DNA of 64,000 bases from Pantoea sp. At-9b (GTDB lineage: Bacteria > Pseudomonadota > Gammaproteobacteria > Enterobacterales > Enterobacteriaceae). Below the pieces are notes generated by a model. The model did not search any database, had not been told where the DNA came from, and was given only the letters and a program-made list of their open reading frames with translations. The stretch lies in NCBI RefSeq assembly GCF_000175935.2, contig NC_014837.1:3720001-3784000 (forward strand), in the 5' to 3' direction. A program made the position numbers and the translations under genes. Shown here one piece after another: positions 49,083 to 57,473 of this stretch. The stretch's first letter is position 1, and each line of letters begins with the position of its first letter.

Positions 49083-50144
49083 TTATGCCTCTGCACTGCT
49101 GTCTGCCGGTGCGGCGAACTCGCCCATTTCAATGTTCTCCACCAGGCAAACGCATTCGTAATCTTCAACCACGTATGCCTCGTTGACGGACTCAAAATTC
49201 TCAACACGATCGCGTTTCGGGTTATCGATAACGGCACGGCGGCGGCTTTCGTCCTGCCAGTAAATGGAGAGATTATCGAGGCGGGTGATCAGTAAGGCAT
49301 CAGCCGGGAAGTAAGGCGCACGCACGGCCTGTAGGCCCCCCATGCGTTTCTGGCTGATGATGAGGTCTGCGGCGAGAGCCTCTGTGTTTGGCTGCTGCTG
49401 ATTCACCAGTGGGAAATATTTATCTGCCAGTAGACCGCGACCACATACCACTACCAGATCGGTGTCGTCCTGATATTGAACGCCAATTTTGCGGTTTACC
49501 GCATCCATCACCAGTGCATCAAGATTTGCAAAGTCACCGTTTTTACCTACGCGAATGGAAGATGACAGACTGCCGTCATCCTGCGGGATGCCCTTAATGA
49601 CATGAACCGGAGATTCCTGGCGGATTTTTTCCAGCCAGCCAATGTTGACGTCCTGTAACAGCGGGTTTTCTAAGCGGTTTGAAGTTTTCTCACGTTTCAC
49701 ACCGTTGAAGCCGATCATGATGCGGTCCAACGCTTGACGCTGAATGATGGCGTCGCGGATGCGGGTCTGAAAGTCCTGAAACTTCGCCCATAAATCCAGC
49801 TTCGCATAAGGTAACGCGGTATCGAAATTGGTCTGGGTGCATTTATAGCCAGTGCCATCAATGTAAGTCGGATCGGTCGGCTGGCGCTCCTGCGAAGAAG
49901 TATCCGTGGTGCCTGCAATAGTCGAACCCACACCCAGCCCCAGCACCTCGCCTGACTGCTCATCTACAGGGATGATATTAATCATCTGCAGGAAAGCGGC
50001 AGACTCTTGAATTTTGCTTTCGAGCTTCTGTGCAACGGACGGCTCTACTGTGAATTTCGCGCTGATGTCCGGCACAGCCACATCGTTAATCTTCGCCAAC
50101 TGGATGAGGAAGGCATTGAATTTAAATCGAGTAGTTTTTTTCAT
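49083..50144 (-). CDS. N: Major capsid protein gpN
   Basis: 353 residues, P2 gpN HK97-fold capsid family: TRFKFNAFLIQLAKINDV, VAQKLESKIQESAAFL, and DRIMIGFNGV. N-terminal residues are removed by gpO during maturation in P2. Follows O and precedes M. Confidence 0.96.
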   Translation of the reverse strand: MKKTTRFKFNAFLIQLAKINDVAVPDISAKFTVEPSVAQKLESKIQESAAFLQMINIIPVDEQSGEVLGLGVGSTIAGTTDTSSQERQPTDPTYIDGTGYKCTQTNFDTALPYAKLDLWAKFQDFQTRIRDAIIQRQALDRIMIGFNGVKREKTSNRLENPLLQDVNIGWLEKIRQESPVHVIKGIPQDDGSLSSSIRVGKNGDFANLDALVMDAVNRKIGVQYQDDTDLVVVCGRGLLADKYFPLVNQQQPNTEALAADLIISQKRMGGLQAVRAPYFPADALLITRLDNLSIYWQDESRRRAVIDNPKRDRVENFESVNEAYVVEDYECVCLVENIEMGEFAAPADSSAEA

Positions 50145-50190
50145 CAGTCAGTTTCTCTGAAATCGGTTAAGTAATGCGAAGTGATCTGTC

Positions 50191-51024
50191 TCAGCAGTCG
50201 GTCAGGCTTTCGCTGGCACCGGTGCCGCCCGGCGAACGCTGGCGATAGTCTTTTCGGCTGTCCTCCTGACTCAGCTGCTCCTTCAGTTCGGTGAATTCGA
50301 CCAGTTGCGTTTCCAGTTCGCGCTCCAGCTTGCTCAGACGTTCCTCCTGCCCAACCAGAGCCTTTTCCGTGCGGGTGCTGTACTCCTGCTGTTCGCTGGC
50401 AATCAGCTCAACCGCCTGGTGTACGTCGTTAAAACGCGCGTCCTCTGACTGCTGCTGTTTGCTGAACATGGCTTTGATGCGGGTAAACAGGGCAGGTTTT
50501 TCGTCCTGCACGTCTTCCAGCTCGATCAGGGTTTCGGTGGCGGCGGTAAACAGGTTTTCCGGGTGCTGCTTACGCTTCGCCAGCGGGTTCTGCTCGGCCT
50601 TCGCGCTGAACGCCAGCATCTCGGTGCCGAGGCTGGCAGGATCATCGGTGGCAGCCAGGCCAACCAGATAGGCTTTGCCGGTGTCGGCAAATTTGGTGCT
50701 GACTTCCATAGAGGTGAACAGCTTCTGGCCTTTCTTCACCAGCTCCACGAGAGAGTCCGTCGGCAGGATGTCGGCATACAGCGCCATTTTCCCGGCCAGC
50801 GGGCCGTCGGTGATTTCTTCAGCAACCAGCGCACTCACCGTACCGTAACGGTTAAAGGTGCTGTCCGGTGCGTAGGACTTGAGGTGCTCCAGATTGATGG
50901 TTGCGGTATACACCTGCGGGTTGTAGGCGGCGGACATCTGCACCAGCCATTCACGGGAAATTTCGCGCCCATCCGTGGTGGCACCTTCCACCCCGATGCG
51001 AAAGCGTTTTGCTTTTACTGTCAT
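50191..51024 (-). CDS. O: Capsid scaffold and maturation protease gpO
   Basis: 277 residues. The N-terminal serine protease retains the P2 triad in place: D18 (TTDGR), H47 (LEHLKS) and S105 (LFTSMEVS). The C-terminal half is the scaffolding coiled coil (about 190-265, Glu/Gln/Leu-rich). It directs P2-size capsid assembly and then processes N. First gene of the O operon, with a GGAG site before the ATG. Confidence 0.95.
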   Translation of the reverse strand: MTVKAKRFRIGVEGATTDGREISREWLVQMSAAYNPQVYTATINLEHLKSYAPDSTFNRYGTVSALVAEEITDGPLAGKMALYADILPTDSLVELVKKGQKLFTSMEVSTKFADTGKAYLVGLAATDDPASLGTEMLAFSAKAEQNPLAKRKQHPENLFTAATETLIELEDVQDEKPALFTRIKAMFSKQQQSEDARFNDVHQAVELIASEQQEYSTRTEKALVGQEERLSKLERELETQLVEFTELKEQLSQEDSRKDYRQRSPGGTGASESLTDC

Positions 51025-51110
51025 GAGCCAGGCTCCGTTGGAATAAGTCGTAAATCACTTGAGAGCCTTATGTTTGCGGCTGGAGGGGTATCTAAACAAC
51101 GTGCGGGCAT

Positions 51111-51128
51111 TGTGAGGTAACTGGCACA
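51111..51128. promoter_or_regulatory. Shared Ogr box of divergent late promoters PO and PP
   Basis: TGT-GAGGTAACTGGC-ACA, exact TGT-N12-ACA. The centre (51119.5) is 55.5 bases from the gpP ATG on one side, and 55 bases on the other side leads to about 51064, some 40 bases before gpO and just past a CATAAG -10 (51067-51072). No second box was found in this 150-base gap. Confidence 0.8.
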
Positions 51129-51174
51129 AAGGACAGTCAGCGAAAGCGACGAGTCAACGCCTTATCGTTGTGCC

Positions 51175-52941
51175 ATGACGAACACACTTGCCCCCGAAGA
51201 CCTCGATCCCCGCAGACAGGCCATGCTGCTGTACTTTCAGGGATACCGTATTGCCCGCATTGCTGAAATGCTGGGAGAGAAACCCGCAACCGTTCACAGC
51301 TGGAAAAAGCGCGACAGGTGGGGCGACTACGGCCCGCTGGATCAGATGCAGCTGACCACCGCCGCACGCTACTGCCAGCTGGTCATGAAGGAGACGAAAG
51401 AAGGGAAGGACTACAAGGAAATTGACCTGCTGGCGCGCCAGTCAGAGCGGCACGCCCGCATCGGTAAGTTTAACAACGGCGGAAACGAAGCGGACCTTAA
51501 CCCGAAGGTGGCAAACCGCAACAGCGGGCCACGTAAGCCGCCGGAAAAGAATGTTTTCAGCGACGAACAGATCGAGAAACTCCAGGAGATTTTTCACGGT
51601 TCGATGTTCGGCTACCAGCGCCAGTGGTGGGATGCAGGCAATAAGCACCGCATCCGCAACGTGCTTAAATCCCGCCAGATTGGTGCCACCTACTACTTTG
51701 CCCGCGAAGCGCTGATTGACGCGCTGATCACCGGGCGCAACCAGATATTCCTCTCAGCCAGTAAGGCGCAGGCACACGTTTTTAAACAGTACATTATCGA
51801 GTTCGCCAAAGAGGTGGATGTGGAGTTGAAAGGCGACCCGATGACACTCTTTAACGGCGCGGGCCTGTACTTCCTCGGCACCAACGCCCGCACCGCTCAG
51901 AGCTATCACGGCAATCTGTACCTGGATGAATATTTCTGGATACCGAAATTCCAGGAACTGCGCAAGGTGGCGTCCGGGATGGCACTGCATAAAAAATGGC
52001 GACAGACCTATTTTTCCACGCCGTCGAGCCTGACGCACAGTGCCTATCCGTTCTGGTCCGGCGCGCTGTTCAACCGAGGGCGCGCCAAAGCCGACCGCGT
52101 GGACATCGACCTGACGCATCCGAACCTTGCGCCGGGGCGATTCTGTGATGACGGCCAGTTTCGCCAGATTGTAACCGTGGAGGATGCAGTGCGTGGGGGA
52201 TGTAACCTGTTTGACCTCGACCAGCTGCGCATGGAGTACAGCCCGCCGGAATACCAGAACCTGCTGATGTGCGAGTTTGTGGACGATCTCGCCTCGGTGT
52301 TCCCGCTGCAACTGTTGCAGAAATGCATGGTGGACAGCTGGGAGGTGTGGACCGACTTTGAGGCACTGGCACTACGCCCGTTCGGCTGGCGCGAGGTATG
52401 GATCGGTTACGACCCGGCGAAGGGTACGCAGAACGGCGACAGTGCCGGATGCGTTGTCATCGCGCCGCCTGCTGTTCCGGGAGGCAAGTTCCGCATTCTG
52501 GAGCGCCACCAGTGGCGCGGCATGGACTTCCGCGCGCAGGCCGAATCCATCCGCAAACTGACGCAGCAATACAACGTGACCTATATCGGCATCGACTCCA
52601 CCGGCGTCGGCCTTGGTGTTTACGAGAACGTGAAGATGTTTTTCCCGGCGGTGAAAGAATTTGTCTATAACCCCAATGTCAAAAATGCCCTGGTGCTGAA
52701 GGCATTTGACATCATCAGCGGTGGGCGTCTGGAGTTTGACGCCGGACACCTCGACATCGCGCAGTCATTTATGGCAATCCGCCGGACCACCACGGCCAGC
52801 GGCAACCGGCCAACTTATGAAGCCAGCCGCAGCGAAGAAGCCAGCCACGCCGATTTAGCCTGGGCGACCATGCACGCACTGGCAAACGAACCGCTACAGG
52901 GCGAAGCCGCCCACACCCGAAACATCATGGAGATTTTTTAA
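51175..52941 (+). CDS. P: Terminase large (ATPase) subunit gpP
   Basis: 588 residues, P2 gpP: N-terminal DNA-binding HTH (DPRRQAMLLYFQGYRIARIAEMLGE), an ATPase domain (SRQIGATYYFAREALIDAL as Walker A-like region), and a C-terminal nuclease-like fold (GYDPAKGTQNGDSAG). It drives packaging into procapsids. No Shine-Dalgarno precedes the ATG, and the Ogr-dependent start site is predicted at the ATG itself. Confidence 0.95.
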   Translation: MTNTLAPEDLDPRRQAMLLYFQGYRIARIAEMLGEKPATVHSWKKRDRWGDYGPLDQMQLTTAARYCQLVMKETKEGKDYKEIDLLARQSERHARIGKFNNGGNEADLNPKVANRNSGPRKPPEKNVFSDEQIEKLQEIFHGSMFGYQRQWWDAGNKHRIRNVLKSRQIGATYYFAREALIDALITGRNQIFLSASKAQAHVFKQYIIEFAKEVDVELKGDPMTLFNGAGLYFLGTNARTAQSYHGNLYLDEYFWIPKFQELRKVASGMALHKKWRQTYFSTPSSLTHSAYPFWSGALFNRGRAKADRVDIDLTHPNLAPGRFCDDGQFRQIVTVEDAVRGGCNLFDLDQLRMEYSPPEYQNLLMCEFVDDLASVFPLQLLQKCMVDSWEVWTDFEALALRPFGWREVWIGYDPAKGTQNGDSAGCVVIAPPAVPGGKFRILERHQWRGMDFRAQAESIRKLTQQYNVTYIGIDSTGVGLGVYENVKMFFPAVKEFVYNPNVKNALVLKAFDIISGGRLEFDAGHLDIAQSFMAIRRTTTASGNRPTYEASRSEEASHADLAWATMHALANEPLQGEAAHTRNIMEIF

Positions 52942-53973
52942 ATGAGTAAACGCAGGAACCGCACGCGCACGCAGCCCGTGCAGCAACAGCAGATGAGCGG
53001 CGGCACGGCAGCAGAGGCGTTTACCTTCGGTGACCCGGTGCCGGTACTGGACCGCCGCGAACTGCTGGACTACGTGGAATGCGTGGTCATGGACAGGTGG
53101 TATGAACCACCGGTGAGTTTTGACGGGCTGGCGCGCACGTTCCGCGCAGCCGTACATCACAGTTCGCCCATCAATGTAAAACGCAATATTCTGACCAGTA
53201 CCTTTATCCCTCACCCGCTTTTGAGTCAGCAGGCGTTTAGCCGTTTTGTGCAGGATTATCTGGTGTTCGGCAATGCGTACCTGGAGAAACGTACTAACCG
53301 CCTCGGCGGGGTGTTGTCGCTTGAGCCATCACTGGCGAAATTCACCCGGCGCGGCACGGATTTAGATACCTACTGGTTTGTGCAGTATGGCCTGAACACG
53401 CAGCCCTATGAGTTTACGAAAGGCAGCGTGTTTCACCTGATGGAGCCGGATTTGAATCAGGAAGTGTACGGCCTGCCGGAATATCTGTCGGCTATCCCGT
53501 CCACTCTGTTAAACGAGTCGGCTACACTGTTCCGCCGCAAATATTACCTGAATGGCAGCCACGCCGGTTTTATCATGTACATGACTGACGCGGCGCAGAA
53601 TCAGGAAGACGTGGACAATATCCGTAAGGCAATGAAAAGCGCTAAAGGGCCGGGTAACTTCCGCAATCTGTTTATGTATTCGCCCAGCGGGAAGAAAGAC
53701 GGCATTCAGATCATCCCGTTGTCAGAGGTGGCGGCAAAGGATGAGTTTCTGAACATCAAGAACGTGAGTCGTGATGACATGCTTGCAGCGCACCGTGTGC
53801 CGCCGCAGATGATGGGGATCATGCCGAATAATGTTGGGGGGTTTGGTGATATTGAGAAAGCCAGTATAGTATTCGTAAGAAATGAATTACTACCTTTACA
53901 ATCACGTCTACTCGAGTTAAATAATTGGTTAGGTAGTGAAATAATTAAATTCAAAGAATATAAACTTGATTAA
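52942..53973 (+). CDS. Q: Portal protein gpQ
   Basis: 343 residues, P2 gpQ family: AFTFGDPVPVLDRRELLDYVEC, FIPHPLLSQQAFSRFVQDYLVFGNAYLEKRTNRLG-like core (split over this region), and HRVPPQMMGIMPNN. It forms the dodecameric portal. Its first base follows the P stop. From about 53845 on, the last 40 codons become AT-rich and match the composition of the next gene, although the protein still reads as normal gpQ. Confidence 0.95.
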   Translation: MSKRRNRTRTQPVQQQQMSGGTAAEAFTFGDPVPVLDRRELLDYVECVVMDRWYEPPVSFDGLARTFRAAVHHSSPINVKRNILTSTFIPHPLLSQQAFSRFVQDYLVFGNAYLEKRTNRLGGVLSLEPSLAKFTRRGTDLDTYWFVQYGLNTQPYEFTKGSVFHLMEPDLNQEVYGLPEYLSAIPSTLLNESATLFRRKYYLNGSHAGFIMYMTDAAQNQEDVDNIRKAMKSAKGPGNFRNLFMYSPSGKKDGIQIIPLSEVAAKDEFLNIKNVSRDDMLAAHRVPPQMMGIMPNNVGGFGDIEKASIVFVRNELLPLQSRLLELNNWLGSEIIKFKEYKLD

Positions 53974-53984
53974 AGGGATGTAAA

Positions 53985-54935
53985 GTGGATAAAGAAATCA
54001 CCAAAGCTTGGGCATTTAAAACAATTAACAAGCGTGAACTTAGGTATAAGGGTAATAACGGCTATGATGACAACCCTACTAAACGCTATACTTACGACAA
54101 CTTAGTTGCAAATCACAAGAGAGTAAGCGATGGAGATCTAGTTGTTATTTATAATAGAAAAGAAATCATAGGCGCAGCCAGAATTGAGTCCATACTAAAA
54201 AAAGACACTCTCAAAGAAATCAACAAATGCCCTACACCTGGCTGCAATGCAGATAAGCTGAGAACAAGAGATAAAAAAACACCAAAATGGAGATGTAGCA
54301 ATGGTCATGAATTTGAAAAAGCAGACAAAGAGAGCATCCCAGTAACACAATACACAGTAAACTTCTCAAAATCATTTGTGAAGATAAAAAAACCATATCT
54401 ATTACTGGAAGGGAAAATACTAAATCACAACAAACAGCTATCAATTCAGGAAGTAAAATTAGAATGGGCAAAGAATTTATTAAATGGAGTTGATGATCAT
54501 CTTGAGGAGTTATCGCCGGATGAGTCTATGGAAGCGCCTGCAATTTTTTCAAAAGAAGATTATCGTGACATCGTTAACCGAAGCATTAAACAAAGAAGGG
54601 GACAAAAGTCTTTCCGGGAAAACCTCATCAAATCGCATCCTAAGTGCGCAGTAACCAGGTCTGAAATAATAGACATACTTGAGGCCGCCCACATATTCCC
54701 CTACAGAAATAGCTCACATAATCACATTAGCAATGGTTTACTTCTCAGAGCAGATATCCATACATTGTTTGATCTAAATTTGATTGCGATAAACCCTAAC
54801 GACTTGACAGTTGAAATTTCTAAAATTTTGGAAAAAACAGAATATAAAAATTTTGAAAGAGTAAAATTAGAATTAAATCATTCAATATCAATTGAAGCTC
54901 TTTTAGAACGGTGGGAACTATTTTCCTGTTCTTAA
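53985..54935 (+). CDS. HNH endonuclease with zinc ribbon and PUA/EVE-like N-terminus
   Basis: 316 residues. The C-terminal HNH domain has CAVTRSEIIDILEAAHIFPY (C221, H236), N250 and DIHTLFD (H259). A zinc ribbon (C82, C87, C104, H108) lies in the middle. Residues about 1-75 (VSDGDLVVIYNRKEIIGAARIESI) look like a small beta-barrel of the PUA/EVE type, which in restriction enzymes reads modified bases. I infer a modification-dependent (type IV-like) restriction nuclease. Starts at GTG 53985 with AGGG, on the portal strand, so it may also be carried by late transcripts. Confidence 0.8.
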   Translation: MDKEITKAWAFKTINKRELRYKGNNGYDDNPTKRYTYDNLVANHKRVSDGDLVVIYNRKEIIGAARIESILKKDTLKEINKCPTPGCNADKLRTRDKKTPKWRCSNGHEFEKADKESIPVTQYTVNFSKSFVKIKKPYLLLEGKILNHNKQLSIQEVKLEWAKNLLNGVDDHLEELSPDESMEAPAIFSKEDYRDIVNRSIKQRRGQKSFRENLIKSHPKCAVTRSEIIDILEAAHIFPYRNSSHNHISNGLLLRADIHTLFDLNLIAINPNDLTVEISKILEKTEYKNFERVKLELNHSISIEALLERWELFSCS

Positions 54936-54943
54936 TTTTTTTG

Positions 54944-54971
54944 AGACCAACATTTTAGATGCTGGTCTTTT
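54944..54971. terminator. Bidirectional terminator between HNH and AbiC genes
   Basis: AGACCA-A-CAT ... ATG-C-TGGTCT followed by TTTTTCT and preceded by AATTTTTTT; it separates the convergent HNH gene and AbiC-like gene. Confidence 0.85.
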
Positions 54972-54983
54972 TCTAACTTCCCC

Positions 54984-55778
54984 TCAATGATCCTCATATG
55001 CCTTGCCGTCAAAGAGTGAGAATAAGACTGTATTATCGACCCCGAGATTACCAAGCAATTCGGAATTTAAACCTTGAAGTAAAGAATATTCTTCAATAAA
55101 CCTTTTGAAAGCTGTACCTCTTTTACTCATACAGTTGAAAAAAAGAAAATTTGTTTCTGCAGATGACATCTGTGCACGGACGATTTTTGCATATTTTGTC
55201 TTTTCAACTTTTGAAAGAACAAAGCTCTCATCGATGTGCTTAAAGATCAGATAAAGATTTCGGTAATAATGGCCTAACTCATTCTGATTATTAAAGTCAT
55301 CAAAAAACTTATTAACTGAATCAGTTAAACGGTTCGCACTATTGTTACCAGTGTCATCATAAACTTCGTGATCATAATTCCATCTAATCTCATCCAAGAA
55401 ATCATCAAAGCATTGCCTGCCTTTGACGGAGTTCTCTGGATAAACTATTTCTATTGAAAATAAATTTTCTCTATGAATTTTTATTAGTTCAAATAGTAAG
55501 GTTTCAAAAGACTGTTTAGCGCCAAACTTTGAGGTTGTATAAAGTGTAACACAAACAATAATAATTGATGCTAAACCTAATAAAGGATTTAATACCCCAC
55601 CAATAAAGTCCCCAAACTGCCCCCATTTTTCGGTGGAATCACTTAATCCAAAAGCATGGAACTGATACCAGTATTTCCATACTGCAAAACCAGCACAAAC
55701 AAATGTCAAAGATATAGTTAAGAAAATAAGAACACTTAAAGATTTTGAACGAAACCAACGGCAAACAGAATCAATCAT
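54984..55778 (-). CDS. Putative phage abortive infection protein (AbiC-type)
   Basis: 264 residues. Two N-terminal membrane helices (about 15-38 and 62-82) with WGQFGDFIGGVLNPLLGL between them, then a cytoplasmic helical domain containing GHYYRNLYLIFKHIDES and YAKIVRAQMSSAE ... LFFNCMS. These are the signatures of the putAbiC family, which aborts phage growth. AT-rich. It has its own start after a gap of 30 bases from the ASCH gene and may be last in the GNAT-PUA-ASCH-AbiC leftward series. Confidence 0.82.
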   Translation of the reverse strand: MIDSVCRWFRSKSLSVLIFLTISLTFVCAGFAVWKYWYQFHAFGLSDSTEKWGQFGDFIGGVLNPLLGLASIIIVCVTLYTTSKFGAKQSFETLLFELIKIHRENLFSIEIVYPENSVKGRQCFDDFLDEIRWNYDHEVYDDTGNNSANRLTDSVNKFFDDFNNQNELGHYYRNLYLIFKHIDESFVLSKVEKTKYAKIVRAQMSSAETNFLFFNCMSKRGTAFKRFIEEYSLLQGLNSELLGNLGVDNTVLFSLFDGKAYEDH

Positions 55779-55808
55779 AATGCAGCCCAGATAAGTTTAA
55801 ATTCCCAA

Positions 55809-56180
55809 CTAAATATACCTATATGATTGAGGCGGAATTGCTCCCGGAAGAAACTCATCAATCGCTATTGGATTCTTATATTCTCTTGGGTTTTCCACCG
55901 ATATTGCAAAGGCCAACTTCTTAGCATTGAAATAGTCATCAAAAAAATCTTTGGTAATACCTGCATAAGGTTTTGTTATTTGCCAAAGCTTTTGAGGCTC
56001 CAGAGAAATCACCTCACCAACATCAAACTCACCAATCACTTTACCAACAGGCATAGTTGCATAAATAACAACGGTCTTAACATCTTTTCTTTTAAAGATG
56101 GACTTTCTAAATTCAAACTTCTTTACCCCACTTAGAATAAGGTAAGCAAACTCAGGTTTAATTGACAATAAGACTTTCAT
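55809..56180 (-). CDS. ASCH-domain protein
   Basis: 123 residues. MKVLLSIKPEFAYLILSGVKKFEFRK, VVIYATMPVGKVIGEF and the C-terminal AIPPQSYRYI form a complete ASCH domain, a PUA-related RNA- or nucleotide-binding fold. The ATG at 56180 with a GGGG site is used; the frame reads on to 56219. It overlaps the end of the preceding gene by 23 bases, implying coupled translation. ASCH proteins often sit beside GNAT enzymes, as here. Confidence 0.85.
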   Translation of the reverse strand: MKVLLSIKPEFAYLILSGVKKFEFRKSIFKRKDVKTVVIYATMPVGKVIGEFDVGEVISLEPQKLWQITKPYAGITKDFFDDYFNAKKLAFAISVENPREYKNPIAIDEFLPGAIPPQSYRYI

Positions 56181-56739
56181 ATACATCCCCGGCAAGAAGA
56201 ATATTTTTAAAATGAACATCTGAAAGCTTCAAAAAACCCCAGTAGTGTTCATTACCATATCCTGTAATTTCCATTAACTCCTTCCTAATCACTCTTTTTT
56301 CAAGAGGGAAGTTATAGGTAAACTTTAATACATTTGGATAATTTCTTTTTTTATAGAGCATCTGAAGTTCATACTCTTCAAAAACACTATGTGGTGCACA
56401 ATAGTTTTTGAATTCAGAATATGAACTAAACTCAGTTATATGCCTAACCTCTTGAACTACGCAAACAGAAGTAGCAACTGAACGGTACAATGCCGGCCCT
56501 TGACCATCGCCAGTTCTATAAATTAACAAGTTATCTCCCGCTCTTAGGTTTTCAAGACCTTTTATTCCTGAGAGAAATACTTTGAAAATACTATTTGTAT
56601 AAGGTACATCCCTAATGGTTGATGGGTCTTCATTGTTCAATATTGACTCAGGGAATAACCTTGTATGCCAGCTCGGATATATACTTAACAGAAAATTCCT
56701 ACCATTAAGTTTCACCATTGGATAATTTTTTAAATTCAC
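56158..56739 (-). CDS. PUA-like protein between GNAT and ASCH genes
   Basis: 193 residues, not clearly recognised. LLSIYPSWHTRLFPES, then LRAGDNLLIYRTGDGQG followed by a hydrophobic strand, resembles PUA/EVE-type beta barrels, and the C-terminal part (LMEITGYGNEHYWGFLKLSD) looks helical. It starts at GTG 56739 with GGAG, three bases after the GNAT stop. The three genes share strand, composition and spacing, so they are probably one operon and one function. Confidence 0.7.
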   Translation of the reverse strand: MNLKNYPMVKLNGRNFLLSIYPSWHTRLFPESILNNEDPSTIRDVPYTNSIFKVFLSGIKGLENLRAGDNLLIYRTGDGQGPALYRSVATSVCVVQEVRHITEFSSYSEFKNYCAPHSVFEEYELQMLYKKRNYPNVLKFTYNFPLEKRVIRKELMEITGYGNEHYWGFLKLSDVHFKNILLAGDVYESLIVN

Positions 56740-56742
56740 AAC

Positions 56743-57228
56743 TCATCTCCAGATTAGTGTTTTAAAGTATACACCTTCCTGACCATCTTTTGTAGTTTTG
56801 TTTTTCCTGGAAACAAATTCAAAGCCATATTTAGTAAGAAGAGAAATCAGTCCAACATGTTTATCAAATATAGTGACATAAATCTCATCAATTCTATTCC
56901 TGCATGCATAATCAAACATCACCCTTATAAATCTCTCACCTAGCTTTGTGCCATGAGCATCTATTTTAAATGTACCAAGTTTGACACGTGTTTTCATCTC
57001 ATGCATTGGAACCATGTCATCTAAAACTTGGTTTTCTACTTTTAAATATAGAAATCCATCAATCAAGCCTAAGTCATTATGTGAGACATAAGCTTCAAGT
57101 TCACTCTTACGTTTGAACCAGTCTTCAAACTCTTCATAATCATCTTTCAATGAATCGAAGAACGGATCTGACAGGTTTACCTTTTCGAAGCACATTTTTG
57201 TTAATGGCATTACATTCTCCAAGCCCAT
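56743..57228 (-). CDS. GNAT-family N-acetyltransferase
   Basis: 161 residues. The acetyl-CoA loop is seen in FKIDAHGTKLGERFIRVMFDYA, followed by the beta-5 strand region EIYVTIFDKHVGLISLLTKYGFEFV typical of GNAT enzymes. The ATG at 57228 has AAGGAA upstream. First gene of the leftward GNAT-PUA-ASCH series. The acceptor is unknown; GNATs beside RNA-binding domains can act on tRNA or aminoacyl-tRNA. Confidence 0.83.
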   Translation of the reverse strand: MGLENVMPLTKMCFEKVNLSDPFFDSLKDDYEEFEDWFKRKSELEAYVSHNDLGLIDGFLYLKVENQVLDDMVPMHEMKTRVKLGTFKIDAHGTKLGERFIRVMFDYACRNRIDEIYVTIFDKHVGLISLLTKYGFEFVSRKNKTTKDGQEGVYFKTLIWR

Positions 57229-57297
57229 AAAAAATTCCTTGGATTAAAAAATATAATGAATTACGACTGTAGTAAACAGAAAGCATGTGAGCGCGCG

Positions 57298-57316
57298 CTC
57301 GTACCCCCGCCACGCC
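57298..57316 (-). other. cos-like site
   Basis: The minus strand reads GGCGTGGCGGGGGTACGAG. Its first 12 bases match the known cohesive-end sequence of phage 186 and differ from P2 (GGCGAGGCGGGG) by one base. Orientation and position between Q and A match P2. It lies in a 245-base gap without genes (57229-57473). I infer that virion DNA ends here. Confidence 0.6.
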
Positions 57317-57473
57317 TGCCCGCTTTATGTAGTGGTTTTCATGCACCTGCATGACCATAGCAAAAGCCCGCCAGTTCTGGCGGACCGAAGCAAATGTGAT
57401 CCTCTTTGGATCATGCGATTTCATGCAGCATAGTCATGCACACTCGCAGGCGGATCATCAGCCCCACGAACTC

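Noticed and set aside
57229..57473. A coding frame across the gap between GNAT gene and the 62-codon gene
   Set aside because: The frame crosses the cos-like site and GC-rich repeats and has no credible start; treated as non-coding cos region.
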